Shown in pieces: positions 26,013-33,608 of a stretch of DNA of 43,464 nt. Below the pieces are notes generated by a model. The model was not told the DNA's origin and searched no databases. It saw nothing but the letters and a program-made list of their open reading frames with translations. Each line of letters starts with the position of its first letter. Within the stretch, counting starts at the first letter, position 1. Origin of the DNA: Clostridia bacterium (lineage in GTDB: Bacteria; Bacillota; Clostridia; Christensenellales; CAG-138); assembly GCA_017523925.1 (NCBI GenBank), contig JAFWVQ010000050.1, positions 1 to 43,464 on the forward strand, given 5' to 3'. The position numbers were made by a program, and so were the translations under genes.

Positions 26013-26612
26013 TTACTCTTCGCTGCTCTCCGGCTGTTTTCCCCTTTGCTTGAATTTGCAGATAAGCTGAGTCATCGAGCCCATCGGGCAAAAACTGCAC
26101 CAGCTTCTCGGTTTGAACAGCACCATAACTATCAGCCCTATAAGCGCTGAGGTGAGCATCAGGCTGTAGAAGCCGAACGCGAACTGAGCCGCCCAGTCGG
26201 GTGCGGGGCGAACGGTATATGCCCAGTTCCAAGGCACCTTTATTGACCAGAATAGCTTAACGACCTCCTTGAGTGAGCCTGCGCCGCCGAAAACAAGGTA
26301 GGTTTGATATAGCATTGATGCAAACATCGTCAGAAAGAAGATCAAAAAGCCGTAACGAAACCAATTTGAGTTCATCCATTTGGGTGTGGGCTTGTTTCTT
26401 GAGCATTTCAGGTTCTTTCCAAGCACGGTAAAGAGCTGCGATCGGCCGCACAGATGATTGCAGAAGAGCTTATTGCCTCCGAATATCGCAAAAACAAGCG
26501 GCAGAATGAAGTCGATAAGCCCGAGCCACGCAAACAGGATATTAAAGAATCCGAGGGCGAAATAGATTATCGACCATATCCAAAGGTAGTCGTACCAATG
26601 CTTTTTCTTCAT
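26013..26612 (-). CDS. Membrane 4Fe-4S protein (NapH/MauN-like)
   Basis: 199 residues, with four or five membrane helices: about 9-27, 28-45, 88-108 and 150-172. Two cysteine groups, CNHLCGRSQL...KCSR after helix 2 and WCSFCPMGSM near the C-terminus, resemble the cluster motifs of NapH/MauN/YccM-type membrane ferredoxins that carry electrons across or along the membrane. The start at 26612 overlaps the ferredoxin stop as ATGA, with GGGGAG upstream; longer in-frame starts would run deep into the ferredoxin gene. It ends the trx-to-ferredoxin operon. The electron donor is probably the neighbouring ferredoxin; the acceptor is unknown. Confidence 0.82.
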   Translation of the reverse strand: MKKKHWYDYLWIWSIIYFALGFFNILFAWLGLIDFILPLVFAIFGGNKLFCNHLCGRSQLFTVLGKNLKCSRNKPTPKWMNSNWFRYGFLIFFLTMFASMLYQTYLVFGGAGSLKEVVKLFWSIKVPWNWAYTVRPAPDWAAQFAFGFYSLMLTSALIGLIVMVLFKPRSWCSFCPMGSMTQLICKFKQRGKQPESSEE

Positions 26613-26824
26613 TTCGCATTCTCCCCGTCTTCCCGCAGGCGCATCTCGATACATCCCGCAGGGCAGACCTTTTCGCATTTGCCGCATCCCACGCAGCGAG
26701 CCTCGTTCACAACAGCATAGCAGCCGCGCCAAACCTTAACAGCATCCTTAGGGCATTCGTTTTCACAAGCCCCGCAGGAAACACAGCGCCTTCTGTCCGC
26801 CTTTGCAAAGCGTTTTGATGCCAT
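26609..26824 (-). CDS. 2[4Fe-4S] ferredoxin
   Basis: 71-residue small electron carrier. Two complete cluster motifs are visible: CVSCGACENECP and CVGCGKCEKVCP, separated by KDAVKVWRGCYAVVNEAR. The basic N-terminus (ASKRFAKADRRR) is unusual for clostridial ferredoxins, which are acidic, and could aid docking to the membrane partner. It begins 40 bp after the CoA-disulfide reductase gene with a GAAAGGAGAA site and overlaps the membrane protein start by ATGA, which suggests that the two products work as a pair. Confidence 0.92.
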   Translation of the reverse strand: MASKRFAKADRRRCVSCGACENECPKDAVKVWRGCYAVVNEARCVGCGKCEKVCPAGCIEMRLREDGENAK

Positions 26825-26864
26825 TTGGTTCTCCTTTCAGTTGTTGCTGCGCGGCTTCGCGAGA

Positions 26865-28562
26865 TCATTCCTCTTTTCCGCAATGCGCCGCTTTTTCCGC
26901 GGCAAGCTTATCCTGCATAACGGTTTGATAAAGCCTGTAGCCGCCCGAAAGATTCGAGCAGTCGAAGCCATTCTGCGCAAGTATGCGATAGCCGATATAG
27001 CTTCTCAGCGCGCTCTGGCACATGATATAGACCTTCTTGCCCTTTTCAAGCTCACCCATGCGCTCGCGCAGCTCGTCCACGGGGATATTGATAAAGCCGT
27101 CGATATGCCCCCTTGCGTATTCGCCTTCGGTGCGCACGTCGAGCAGGATAACGCTTCCGTCGCGCGGGAGCGAAGCGACCTCGTGCCAATGGAACTGCTT
27201 TACGACGCCCTTGTTGATATTCTCGATCATGAAGCCCGCCATGTTCACGGGATCCTTTGCGGAGGAATACGGCGGCGCATAGGCGAGGTCGAGGCGTTTG
27301 AGCTCGCTTGCCTTCATTCCGGCGCGGATCGCCGTTGCGATCACGTCTATGCGCTTATCAACGCCGTCAAAGCCGACGATCTGCGCACCGAGCAGCCTGT
27401 CCGTGCCGCGCTCAAACAGCACCTTCATCGTCATCACCTTGCCGCCCGGGTAGTAGCCGGCATGGCTTGCGGGCGAAAGGAACACTTTATCGTAGTTGAG
27501 ACCGAGGCTTTGCGCGGTCTTTTCGTTTATGCCGGTCGATGCGGCCGTCATATCGAAAACCTTGATGACCGAGGAGCCCTGCGAGCCGTCGAAGCTGCTT
27601 TCAATGCCGCAGATATTGTCCGCCGCGATCCTGCCCTGCTTGTTCGCGGGACCAGCAAGCGAAATGAGCGCGGGTTCGCCCGTTACAAAATGCTTCACCT
27701 GCACCGCATCGCCCACGGCATAGATATTCTGATCGGAGGTCTGCATACGCTCGTTTACAAGTATGCTTCCGCGAAGCCCGAGCTCGAGCCCGGCTTCCTT
27801 TGCAAGCCCCGTGTCGGGCGCAACGCCTATCGCAAGCACCGCCATATCGGCGTTTACCGTTTCGCCTTCACCGAGAATGACCTCGATGCTTTTGCCGCTC
27901 GACTTAAACGCCGAAACGCCGCGTTCAAGCAGAAGCTCGATGCCCTTCGAGCGCAGTTTTGCATGGATGAACGCCGCCATATCGCCATCAAGCTGATTCA
28001 TCAGCTGCGGCTGCATATCGACCATCGTCACCTTCATGCCGAGCTCGGCGAGGTTCTCCGCAAGCTCGACTCCGATAAAGCCGCCCCCGACTATGACCGC
28101 CGATTCGGGCTTGTTTTTCTCGATGAAGCCGTGAATTTTGAGCGTGTCCTCCACTGTGCGAAGTGAAAACACGAGCGGATCGCTCACGCCCTCGAGCGGA
28201 GGCACGACGGGTCTTGCGCCAGGGGATAGGATGAGCGTGTCGAAGCTCTCCTCGAAGGTTTCGCCCGCTTCAAGATCGCGGACGGTGACGTTTTTTTTCT
28301 CCCTGTTTATCGAAAGCACTTCGTGACGCACCTTTGCCTCGATGCGGAATCTTTCAAAAAAGCCCTCCGGGGTTTGCAGCGTCAGCTCCTCCTCATCCTC
28401 GATCGTGCCGCCGATGAAGTACGGCAGGCCGCAGTTTGCGTAGGAAACGTAACCGGAGCGCTCGAAAACGATGATCCTTGCGCTTTCATCGAGCCTTCTG
28501 ATGCGCGCAGCCGCCGTTGCGCCGCCCGCAACGCCGCCGACTATGACGATCTTTTTCATCAT
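26865..28562 (-). CDS. CoA-disulfide reductase-type flavoprotein fused to a rhodanese domain
   Basis: 565 residues. N-terminal FAD and NAD(P)H Rossmann domains (VIVGGVAGGATAAARIRR; VIVGGGFIGVELAENL) belong to the NADH oxidase/CoA-disulfide reductase group. The active-site Cys44 sits in SYANCGLPYF. After the dimerisation domain, a rhodanese domain (about 465-555) ends the protein, with LLDVRTEGEYARGHI and catalytic Cys in MCQSALRS. This CDR-rhodanese fusion type reduces CoA-disulfides, CoA-persulfide or polysulfide with NAD(P)H. Its ATG overlaps the upstream rhodanese stop by ATGA. It is the central enzyme of the cluster; the exact substrate cannot be read from sequence. Confidence 0.93.
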   Translation of the reverse strand: MMKKIVIVGGVAGGATAAARIRRLDESARIIVFERSGYVSYANCGLPYFIGGTIEDEEELTLQTPEGFFERFRIEAKVRHEVLSINREKKNVTVRDLEAGETFEESFDTLILSPGARPVVPPLEGVSDPLVFSLRTVEDTLKIHGFIEKNKPESAVIVGGGFIGVELAENLAELGMKVTMVDMQPQLMNQLDGDMAAFIHAKLRSKGIELLLERGVSAFKSSGKSIEVILGEGETVNADMAVLAIGVAPDTGLAKEAGLELGLRGSILVNERMQTSDQNIYAVGDAVQVKHFVTGEPALISLAGPANKQGRIAADNICGIESSFDGSQGSSVIKVFDMTAASTGINEKTAQSLGLNYDKVFLSPASHAGYYPGGKVMTMKVLFERGTDRLLGAQIVGFDGVDKRIDVIATAIRAGMKASELKRLDLAYAPPYSSAKDPVNMAGFMIENINKGVVKQFHWHEVASLPRDGSVILLDVRTEGEYARGHIDGFINIPVDELRERMGELEKGKKVYIMCQSALRSYIGYRILAQNGFDCSNLSGGYRLYQTVMQDKLAAEKAAHCGKEE

Positions 28563-28879
28563 CTTTCCACCTTTCCTTTATATGCGCTAATGCCGCCGAT
28601 ATTGTTCACCGCCGTATAGCCCATGGCGACGAGCGCGGCAGTTGCTCTTGCGCTTCTTGCCCCGCTGAGGCAATAGACGAACAGCGGCGTATCGAGCGAA
28701 TCGACCTCGTTTTCGATATCGCGAAGGCGCGAAAGCGGGATGTTTATGCTGCCCGGGATCCTGCCCTCGGCGTACTCGTCCTCCTCGCGAACGTCTATCA
28801 GCATCGCACCCGGGGTCGAGTTGAACTGCTGCACGCCCGAATCGATGTCCGGCGCGCGAAATCTGCTGAAAATGCTCAT
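28559..28879 (-). CDS. Single-domain cytoplasmic rhodanese (sulfurtransferase)
   Basis: 106 residues, one rhodanese domain. LIDVREEDEYAEGRIPGSINIP carries the conserved domain entry (given here only as the LIDVREEDEY and GSINIP parts); the active-site loop is CLSGARSARA with the catalytic Cys near residue 70. No signal peptide is present, so it works inside the cell, probably passing persulfide sulfur between thioredoxin-reducible partners and the reductase. It lies 12 bp after trx and overlaps the reductase start by ATGA. Confidence 0.92.
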   Translation of the reverse strand: MSIFSRFRAPDIDSGVQQFNSTPGAMLIDVREEDEYAEGRIPGSINIPLSRLRDIENEVDSLDTPLFVYCLSGARSARATAALVAMGYTAVNNIGGISAYKGKVER

Positions 28880-28891
28880 TTTTTCACCTTC

Positions 28892-29197
28892 TCAGCCGAG
28901 CATGGCGAGTATCGCTTCCTTGGGGCGAACGCCGACGGACTGACCAATGACTTTGCCGTCCCTGAGCGCCACAACGGTTGGGATGCTCATTACGCCAAAC
29001 CTCTGCGCGAGCTCGGGCTGTTCGTCCACGTTTACCTTGCAGACCTTGATATCGGCGCGATCCTCGGCGATCCTGTCGATGATCGGCGAGAGCATCCTGC
29101 ACGGTCCGCACCAGCTTGCCCAGAAATCGATGAGCACGGGCTTATCGCTTTGCATGACCTCGGCGGTGAAGTTTTCCTTTGTTATAACGTTTACCAT
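28892..29197 (-). CDS. trxA: Thioredoxin
   Basis: 101 residues, standard thioredoxin length. The redox motif WCGPC is in FWASWCGPCRM (about residues 27-37), with the conserved cis-Pro in MSIPTVVALRDG and the C-terminal Gly. AGGAGG-like site GGAGG lies before the ATG at 29197. It is the first gene of the operon driven by the promoter at 29247-29275. There is no thioredoxin reductase beside it; in this context it probably reduces the rhodaneses and the CoA-disulfide reductase partner. Confidence 0.95.
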   Translation of the reverse strand: MVNVITKENFTAEVMQSDKPVLIDFWASWCGPCRMLSPIIDRIAEDRADIKVCKVNVDEQPELAQRFGVMSIPTVVALRDGKVIGQSVGVRPKEAILAMLG

Positions 29198-29246
29198 AAT
29201 ATTTTCCTCCGTTTTGTTTTTAGTAATTTAGTTTTTGCTGTAAATT

Positions 29247-29275
29247 TATCAAGCATTCTTGAATTGCCTTGTCAA
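29247..29275 (-). promoter_or_regulatory. Promoter of trxA operon, overlapping the stop of the upstream gene
   Basis: TTGACA (29275-29270), 17-base spacer, TTGATA (29252-29247). The -35 element contains the TGA stop codon of the rhodanese lipoprotein gene. Confidence 0.75.
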
Positions 29276-29685
29276 TCATTTCCCGATACGGTTTCTCCGC
29301 TCCATGTGATTATTCCGCCAAACTCGACCACGTTCGTGTAGCCGAGCTTAACGAGCTTTTCCGATGCCTGCTTGCTTCTATTGCCCGAGCGGCAGTAAAC
29401 CATTATCAGCCGGTCCTTATCCGGAAGCTGAGCTATCGGCTCGCTGCCGATGGCTTCGTTGGGGATGTTTATCGCGCCGACGATGTGCTTTTCGCGGAAT
29501 TCATCGTCGCGCCGAACGTCGAGTATGATATAGTCCTTCTCGCTTTGCATCAGCCTTGCCGCTTCCTCCTGGGAGATCTGCCTGTATGATGCAGGCTCCG
29601 TTTCAGCCGTTCCGCAGCCGATAAAAGATGCTGTCAGCACAAGCGCGAGCAAGCCCATTAGCAGCGCCGCAGTGATCTTTTTCAT
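29272..29685 (-). CDS. Rhodanese-domain lipoprotein
   Basis: 137 residues. Signal peptide MKKITAALLMGLLALVLTAS with lipobox SFIGC (Cys24), so it is anchored outside the membrane. A rhodanese domain follows: IILDVRRDDEFREKH, GAINIPNE and active loop YCRSGNRSKQ with catalytic Cys. The start is fixed by AAAGGAGG directly before the ATG at 29685; the frame stays open far upstream on this strand, but only as the antisense of the permease gene. It is separated by 74 bp from trxA and can be transcribed with it. It would handle extracellular sulfane sulfur, while the downstream genes do so inside. Confidence 0.92.
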   Translation of the reverse strand: MKKITAALLMGLLALVLTASFIGCGTAETEPASYRQISQEEAARLMQSEKDYIILDVRRDDEFREKHIVGAINIPNEAIGSEPIAQLPDKDRLIMVYCRSGNRSKQASEKLVKLGYTNVVEFGGIITWSGETVSGND

Positions 29686-29707
29686 GGGATCACCTCCTTT
29701 TGACGCT

Positions 29708-29748
29708 ATTATACGAAAAGCCCGAATGCGATTCCGTGACAATATCAC
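29708..29748 (-). promoter_or_regulatory. Promoter of the rhodanese lipoprotein with a dyad near -41
   Basis: A TATAAT (29713-29708) has no recognisable -35 at 16-18 bp. Instead a dyad, GTGA-N5-TCAC (29748-29736 on the minus strand), is centred at 29742, about 41 bases before the predicted start. This is where Crp/Fnr proteins bind at class II activated promoters. The inner spacing is one base shorter than the usual TGA-N6-TCA. Confidence 0.45.
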
Positions 29749-29781
29749 ATTGGGCGCACCGTTTCGTTTGCTCCGCTTCAC

Positions 29782-29809
29782 TTGAAATTTTCGCATTTTG
29801 TGGTATAAT
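29782..29809 (+). promoter_or_regulatory. Promoter of the ArsB/SLC13-like permease
   Basis: TTGAAA (29782-29787), 16-base spacer, extended -10 TGGTATAAT (29801-29809). Confidence 0.75.
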
Positions 29810-29838
29810 TTAGCGGCATCAAGAAATTCGGAGTGGAT

Positions 29839-31140
29839 ATGCTTCCCGTTATCATTATTTCCGCGCTCGGGCTTTTGGGGCTGATCGCGCTGATATTCTT
29901 CAAGCCGTCCGTGATAGTTCGCGGAAGGTCGTTCAACATATACTGGCTCGCGCCGCTTCTTGCCGCCGTCCTGCTCATCGTATTCGGCATGCTCGATATC
30001 GACACTGTCGTTCTCGGGCTCACGAATTCGAGCGGCATGAATCCGATCAAGATACTCGTGCTGCTGATCTCGATGACGGTGATCTCGATCTATCTCGACA
30101 ACGCGGGCTTTTTCAGCTATATTGCGGCTCGTATGCTGCGCGTTGCTGGCTCGAGCTGCAGGGCGCTGTTTTTCCTGCTGTATGCGATAGTTTCGTTTTT
30201 GACCTTCTTCACGTCGAACGACATAATCGTTTTGACCTTCACACCCTTCATCTGCTATTTTGCAAGAAGCGCGAAGATCGACCCGGTGCCGTTCCTCGTT
30301 TGCGAATTCGTGGCGGCGAACACTTGGAGCATGGCGCTCATCATCGGCAATCCGACCAATATCTATCTTGCCTCGAACGCAGGCATAGAATTCTTTGATT
30401 ATCTCAAAACGATGATCCTGCCCACTCTCGCCTCCGCGCTCGTTTCGCTCGGCATAATGTGGCTCGTTTTCAGGCGTAAGCTCGCTCAGCCTATCACCCC
30501 CGCCGAAGGAAGGGCGAAGCTCAAGAACCGCTTCCACGTTTTCACGGCGCTCTTCCACCTCGTTGTGTGCATAATCCTGATGAGCGTTTCGCTCTATATC
30601 GACATTCCGATGTGGCTGATCTCGCTCTGCGCCTGCCTGAGCCTGCTTATTTGCTCTCTGCTGTACTCCGCCGTAAAGAGGAGCAGGCCGAAGATGATCA
30701 TCCGCACGCTCAAGCGCGCGCCGTGGGACGTTGTGCCGTTCGTGATCTCGATGTTTGTGATAGTGCTCGCTTTTGAAAGATCGGGCATGACCGCAAGGCT
30801 TTGCGCGCTGCTTTCGGGCGGGCCTGCCGTGTTCATCTTCGGCGGCGCATCGTTTTTGAGCGCGAATCTGATAAACAATATCCCGATGAGCGTGCTGTTT
30901 TCATCGATCTGCGGCGGCGTTTCGGGAGAGGCACAGGTGCAGGCGCTTTACGCCTCCATCGCTGGCTCGAATATCGGCGCGTTTCTGACCCCGATCGGCG
31001 CGATCGCCGGCATAATGTGGATGAGCCTTCTCAAGCTTCAGCGCGTGGAGTTCGGCTACACCGATTTCATCAAATACGGCGCGATCGTTTCCCTGCCCAC
31101 GATGCTGACGGCGCTTGCCGGTTTGAGCGCGATACTGTAA
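29839..31140 (+). CDS. ArsB/NhaD/SLC13-type anion permease
   Basis: 433 residues, with about eleven membrane helices in the two-repeat arrangement of the ion transporter superfamily. Diagnostic segments: FLTFFTSNDIIVLTFTPF and IIGNPTNIYLAS in the first half, and FLSANLINNIPMSVLF in the second, the paired loops that bind the substrate in ArsB and SLC13 proteins. The ATG at 29839 follows TTCGGAG; a GTG two codons earlier overlaps that site and is less likely. No arsR or arsC is nearby, so arsenite export is not supported by context. A carboxylate, sulfate or other anion is possible. It is divergent from the rhodanese lipoprotein gene and monocistronic. Confidence 0.85.
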   Translation: MLPVIIISALGLLGLIALIFFKPSVIVRGRSFNIYWLAPLLAAVLLIVFGMLDIDTVVLGLTNSSGMNPIKILVLLISMTVISIYLDNAGFFSYIAARMLRVAGSSCRALFFLLYAIVSFLTFFTSNDIIVLTFTPFICYFARSAKIDPVPFLVCEFVAANTWSMALIIGNPTNIYLASNAGIEFFDYLKTMILPTLASALVSLGIMWLVFRRKLAQPITPAEGRAKLKNRFHVFTALFHLVVCIILMSVSLYIDIPMWLISLCACLSLLICSLLYSAVKRSRPKMIIRTLKRAPWDVVPFVISMFVIVLAFERSGMTARLCALLSGGPAVFIFGGASFLSANLINNIPMSVLFSSICGGVSGEAQVQALYASIAGSNIGAFLTPIGAIAGIMWMSLLKLQRVEFGYTDFIKYGAIVSLPTMLTALAGLSAIL

Positions 31141-31165
31141 AAGCCGCAGGGCGAAAGCACAAAAC

Positions 31166-31200
31166 AAAAACCCGGTTTGAAAGTTCAAATCGGGTTTTTC
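31166..31200. terminator. Bidirectional terminator between the permease and hinT
   Basis: AAAAACCCGGTTTGA and TCAAATCGGGTTTTT pair with one G-T wobble around a 4-base loop; A- and T-runs on either side serve both convergent genes. Confidence 0.85.
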
Positions 31201-31212
31201 TTTACAAGCGTA

Positions 31213-31548
31213 TCAGCCGGGCGGCCACTGCATGCTTCGCCCGCCGAGGATATGCATATGCAGATGCTTGACGCTCTGCTGCCCGTCCGCGCCGGTGTTC
31301 ACCACGAGGCGGAAGCCGTTTTCATCGACGCCGAGCTCCTTTGCGAGCTTGCAGACGATGGTCTGCATATAGCCCACGGTCTCGGGGTCGGCATCGAGGA
31401 TGCTGTCGAAATGCTGCTTGGGGATCACAAGCACGTGTACGGGCGCCTGCGGATCGATATCGCGAAAAGCGAGCACTTTTTCATCCTCATACACCTTGCT
31501 TGAGGGTATCTCACCCGATGCGATGCGACAAAAGAGACAGTTCTCCAT
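31213..31548 (-). CDS. hinT: HIT family protein (HinT-like purine nucleotide phosphoramidase)
   Basis: 111 residues. Cys-x2-Cys at CLFC near the N-terminus and the histidine triad HLHMHILGG near residue 95 define the HinT branch, which hydrolyses AMP-lysine and other nucleoside phosphoramidates. The start at 31548 is preceded by AAAGGAGG, located inside the mtaB coding region. The first 38 bases overlap the end of mtaB in another frame. It is the last gene of the prmA-rsmE-mtaB-hinT unit, a common clostridial arrangement. Confidence 0.95.
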   Translation of the reverse strand: MENCLFCRIASGEIPSSKVYEDEKVLAFRDIDPQAPVHVLVIPKQHFDSILDADPETVGYMQTIVCKLAKELGVDENGFRLVVNTGADGQQSVKHLHMHILGGRSMQWPPG

Positions 31549-32863
31549 CGTTTTCCTCCTTTACAGAATCTATTTGAACCCGCACGAGCGTATTCGGCGG
31601 AAGTTCGGTATCTATTATGGTTTTGACGTAGGTATCGGTGCAGCCGAACGAAAGCCCGTTTTTATTTTCTTCAACGAGCACGGTCTCGACCCTGCCGACG
31701 TATCTTGATACGTATTCGCGCTCAAGCTCCCTTGAAACAGCGATCAGCTCCCCCGCCCTGCGGCTCTTTTCGGCGTTTGAAAGCTGGCCCCGCATTGCCG
31801 CCGCCTTGGTGCCGCTGCGCCTTGAATATGGGAAGATATGCGTCCTTGCAAGCGGTACGCTTCGCATGAACGCGATCGTTTCAAGATGCTCCTGGTCGCT
31901 CTCCCCGGGAAAACCAGCGATGATGTCGGTGGTGATCGCGGTATCCTCTCCAAAGGCGGCGCGAAGCGAATCGCAGATATGAAGATACTGCGCCGAAGTA
32001 TAGCCGCGATTCATTCGCTCGAGCACGGTGTCGGAGCCGCTCTGGAGTGAAAGATGGAACTGGCGGCAGATACGCTTTTCCTTTGCAAGGGCTGCGATCA
32101 GCTCATCCGTCATCAGATGGGGCTCGAGCGAGCCGAAGCGGATGCGCCTGATATTATCAAGCCCCGCGAAGCAGTTCACGGCATCCGCGATATTCGTGCC
32201 GTCCTTAAAGTCCACGCCGTAGCTCATAAGATGGATGCCCGTCAGCACCACCTCAACGAAGCCCTCGGCATCGAGCTTTTCGGCCTCCGCGCGAACGGAC
32301 GCAAGGCTTCTTGAGCGGAGCCTGCCGCGCGCATAGGGTATGACGCAGTAGGTGCAGAATTTATTGCAGCCGTCCTGTATTTTAAGATAGGCGCGGGTCC
32401 TTCCCTCGCGCGATGCGGAGAGCTCCTCGAACTCGGTCTCGCGCATGATGTCGCGCGTGTGGATCCTGCTGTCGATCGGATGGGAGCTTTCGCCGATCGT
32501 ATCTGTGCGATCATCGGCGGGTGCTTTGAAAAGCCCCTCGACGATCTCAACTATCTTCGAGCGGTCTGCGCTGCCGAGCACCGCGTCCACTCCCTCGATA
32601 TTCGCCGCCTGCTCGGGGCTGCGCTGGCTCCAGCAGCCCGCCGCAACGAGCCTTGCGTTCGGGTTCAGCCTGTGCGCCTTGGAGAGCATCTGGCGGGATT
32701 TTCTGTCCGCTATATTGGTGACGGTGCAGGTGTTGACTATGCACACGTCGGCCTCTGAAGGATCGGGGGTCATACTGTGCCCCGCATTCGTCAGAAGCTC
32801 CGCCATCGCGTCGCTCTCATATTGGTTCACGCGGCAGCCGAGGGTGATCATTGCTATCTTCAT
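31511..32863 (-). CDS. mtaB: tRNA t6A37 methylthiotransferase MtaB
   Basis: Radical SAM enzyme that adds a methylthio group to t6A37 of ANN-decoding tRNAs, 450 residues. The N-terminal UPF0004 domain has cluster cysteines Cys10, Cys46 and Cys77. The radical SAM motif CNKFCTYC has Cys166/170/173, followed by PYARGRLRSR, and a TRAM domain closes the protein. Length and Cys spacing fit MtaB more closely than MiaB. It starts 2 bases after the rsmE stop. The last 12 codons overlap hinT in a different frame, and the hinT ribosome site lies in its 3' end. Confidence 0.94.
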   Translation of the reverse strand: MKIAMITLGCRVNQYESDAMAELLTNAGHSMTPDPSEADVCIVNTCTVTNIADRKSRQMLSKAHRLNPNARLVAAGCWSQRSPEQAANIEGVDAVLGSADRSKIVEIVEGLFKAPADDRTDTIGESSHPIDSRIHTRDIMRETEFEELSASREGRTRAYLKIQDGCNKFCTYCVIPYARGRLRSRSLASVRAEAEKLDAEGFVEVVLTGIHLMSYGVDFKDGTNIADAVNCFAGLDNIRRIRFGSLEPHLMTDELIAALAKEKRICRQFHLSLQSGSDTVLERMNRGYTSAQYLHICDSLRAAFGEDTAITTDIIAGFPGESDQEHLETIAFMRSVPLARTHIFPYSRRSGTKAAAMRGQLSNAEKSRRAGELIAVSRELEREYVSRYVGRVETVLVEENKNGLSFGCTDTYVKTIIDTELPPNTLVRVQIDSVKEENDGELSLLSHRIG

Positions 32864-32865
32864 AT

Positions 32866-33606
32866 TCAGCCCTCCAGCTCGTACATAAGCATCGCAAGCA
32901 GCGCCATGCCCGCCGTTTCGGTGCGCAGTATGCGCGTGCCGAGCGAAACGGAATGCGCGTTTTTATTTGCGCCGAGAAGATGCTCGACCTCGGAGGGCTC
33001 GAAGCCGCCCTCAGGCCCGATCACAATCGCAATATCCGCGCCTTCGGGGAGCGCGGCCTTCTGTGCCGTGAGCACGCTTTTGAGGCTCTTTTCGCCCTCA
33101 TCCTCATATGCGATAAGCACGAGGTCGAATTCCGAGAGAGCGCATCCTTCAAGACTCGGCGCCGAAAAGACCCTCGGCGCATACGCCCTGCCGCACTGCT
33201 TGGCGGCCTCGGCGGCGATACGGTTGTATCTTTCGAGTTTGGCGGCGTTTCTCTCGCCCTTTACAACGCTGCGCTTCATCTGGACCGGGCAAACGGCGTA
33301 TATGCCAAGCTCGACGCATTTTTGGATGATGAACTCGAGCTTATCGGATTTCGGCAGGCCTTGAAAGAGCGTGACCCTGTTTTTAGGCTCGGCGGCGCAG
33401 GAGGAAACACCGATCACGGTGAAGGAGACCTCATCCTTTGAAACGCTTTCTATGCGTGCGCTCATCTCCTCGCCCGAGCCATTTATCAGTATCAGCTCAT
33501 CGCCCGCGCCCATACGAAGCACGGAGACGATATGCCTTGCCTCGTCGCCGCCAAGGATCGCGCGATCCCCTTCTTTTAAGCTTTTGTCGATGAAGAATCT
33601 TCGCAT
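32866..33606 (-). CDS. rsmE: 16S rRNA (uracil1498-N3)-methyltransferase
   Basis: 246 residues, SPOUT-fold methyltransferase. Recognised by the N-terminal HIVSVLRMGAGDEL (PUA-like part), QCVELGIYAVCPVQMKRSV mid-segment, and the C-terminal SAM-binding knot with VIGPEGGFEPSEVE and LGTRILRTETAG. The start is the ATG at 33606, two bases after the prmA stop, because the protein there begins MRRFFID as in the family; an upstream in-frame start at 33648 would overlap prmA. It is part of the tightly packed prmA operon and acts on the 30S subunit. Confidence 0.95.
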   Translation of the reverse strand: MRRFFIDKSLKEGDRAILGGDEARHIVSVLRMGAGDELILINGSGEEMSARIESVSKDEVSFTVIGVSSCAAEPKNRVTLFQGLPKSDKLEFIIQKCVELGIYAVCPVQMKRSVVKGERNAAKLERYNRIAAEAAKQCGRAYAPRVFSAPSLEGCALSEFDLVLIAYEDEGEKSLKSVLTAQKAALPEGADIAIVIGPEGGFEPSEVEHLLGANKNAHSVSLGTRILRTETAGMALLAMLMYELEG

Positions 33607-33608
33607 TA

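Noticed and set aside
26841..28166. A 441-codon plus-strand frame
   Set aside because: It is antisense to the CoA-disulfide reductase-rhodanese gene; it is His/Arg-rich and carries no family signature.
29839..31140. Arsenite-resistance operon
   Set aside because: The permease resembles ArsB, but there is no arsR, arsC or arsenic-related neighbour, so the substrate is left open.
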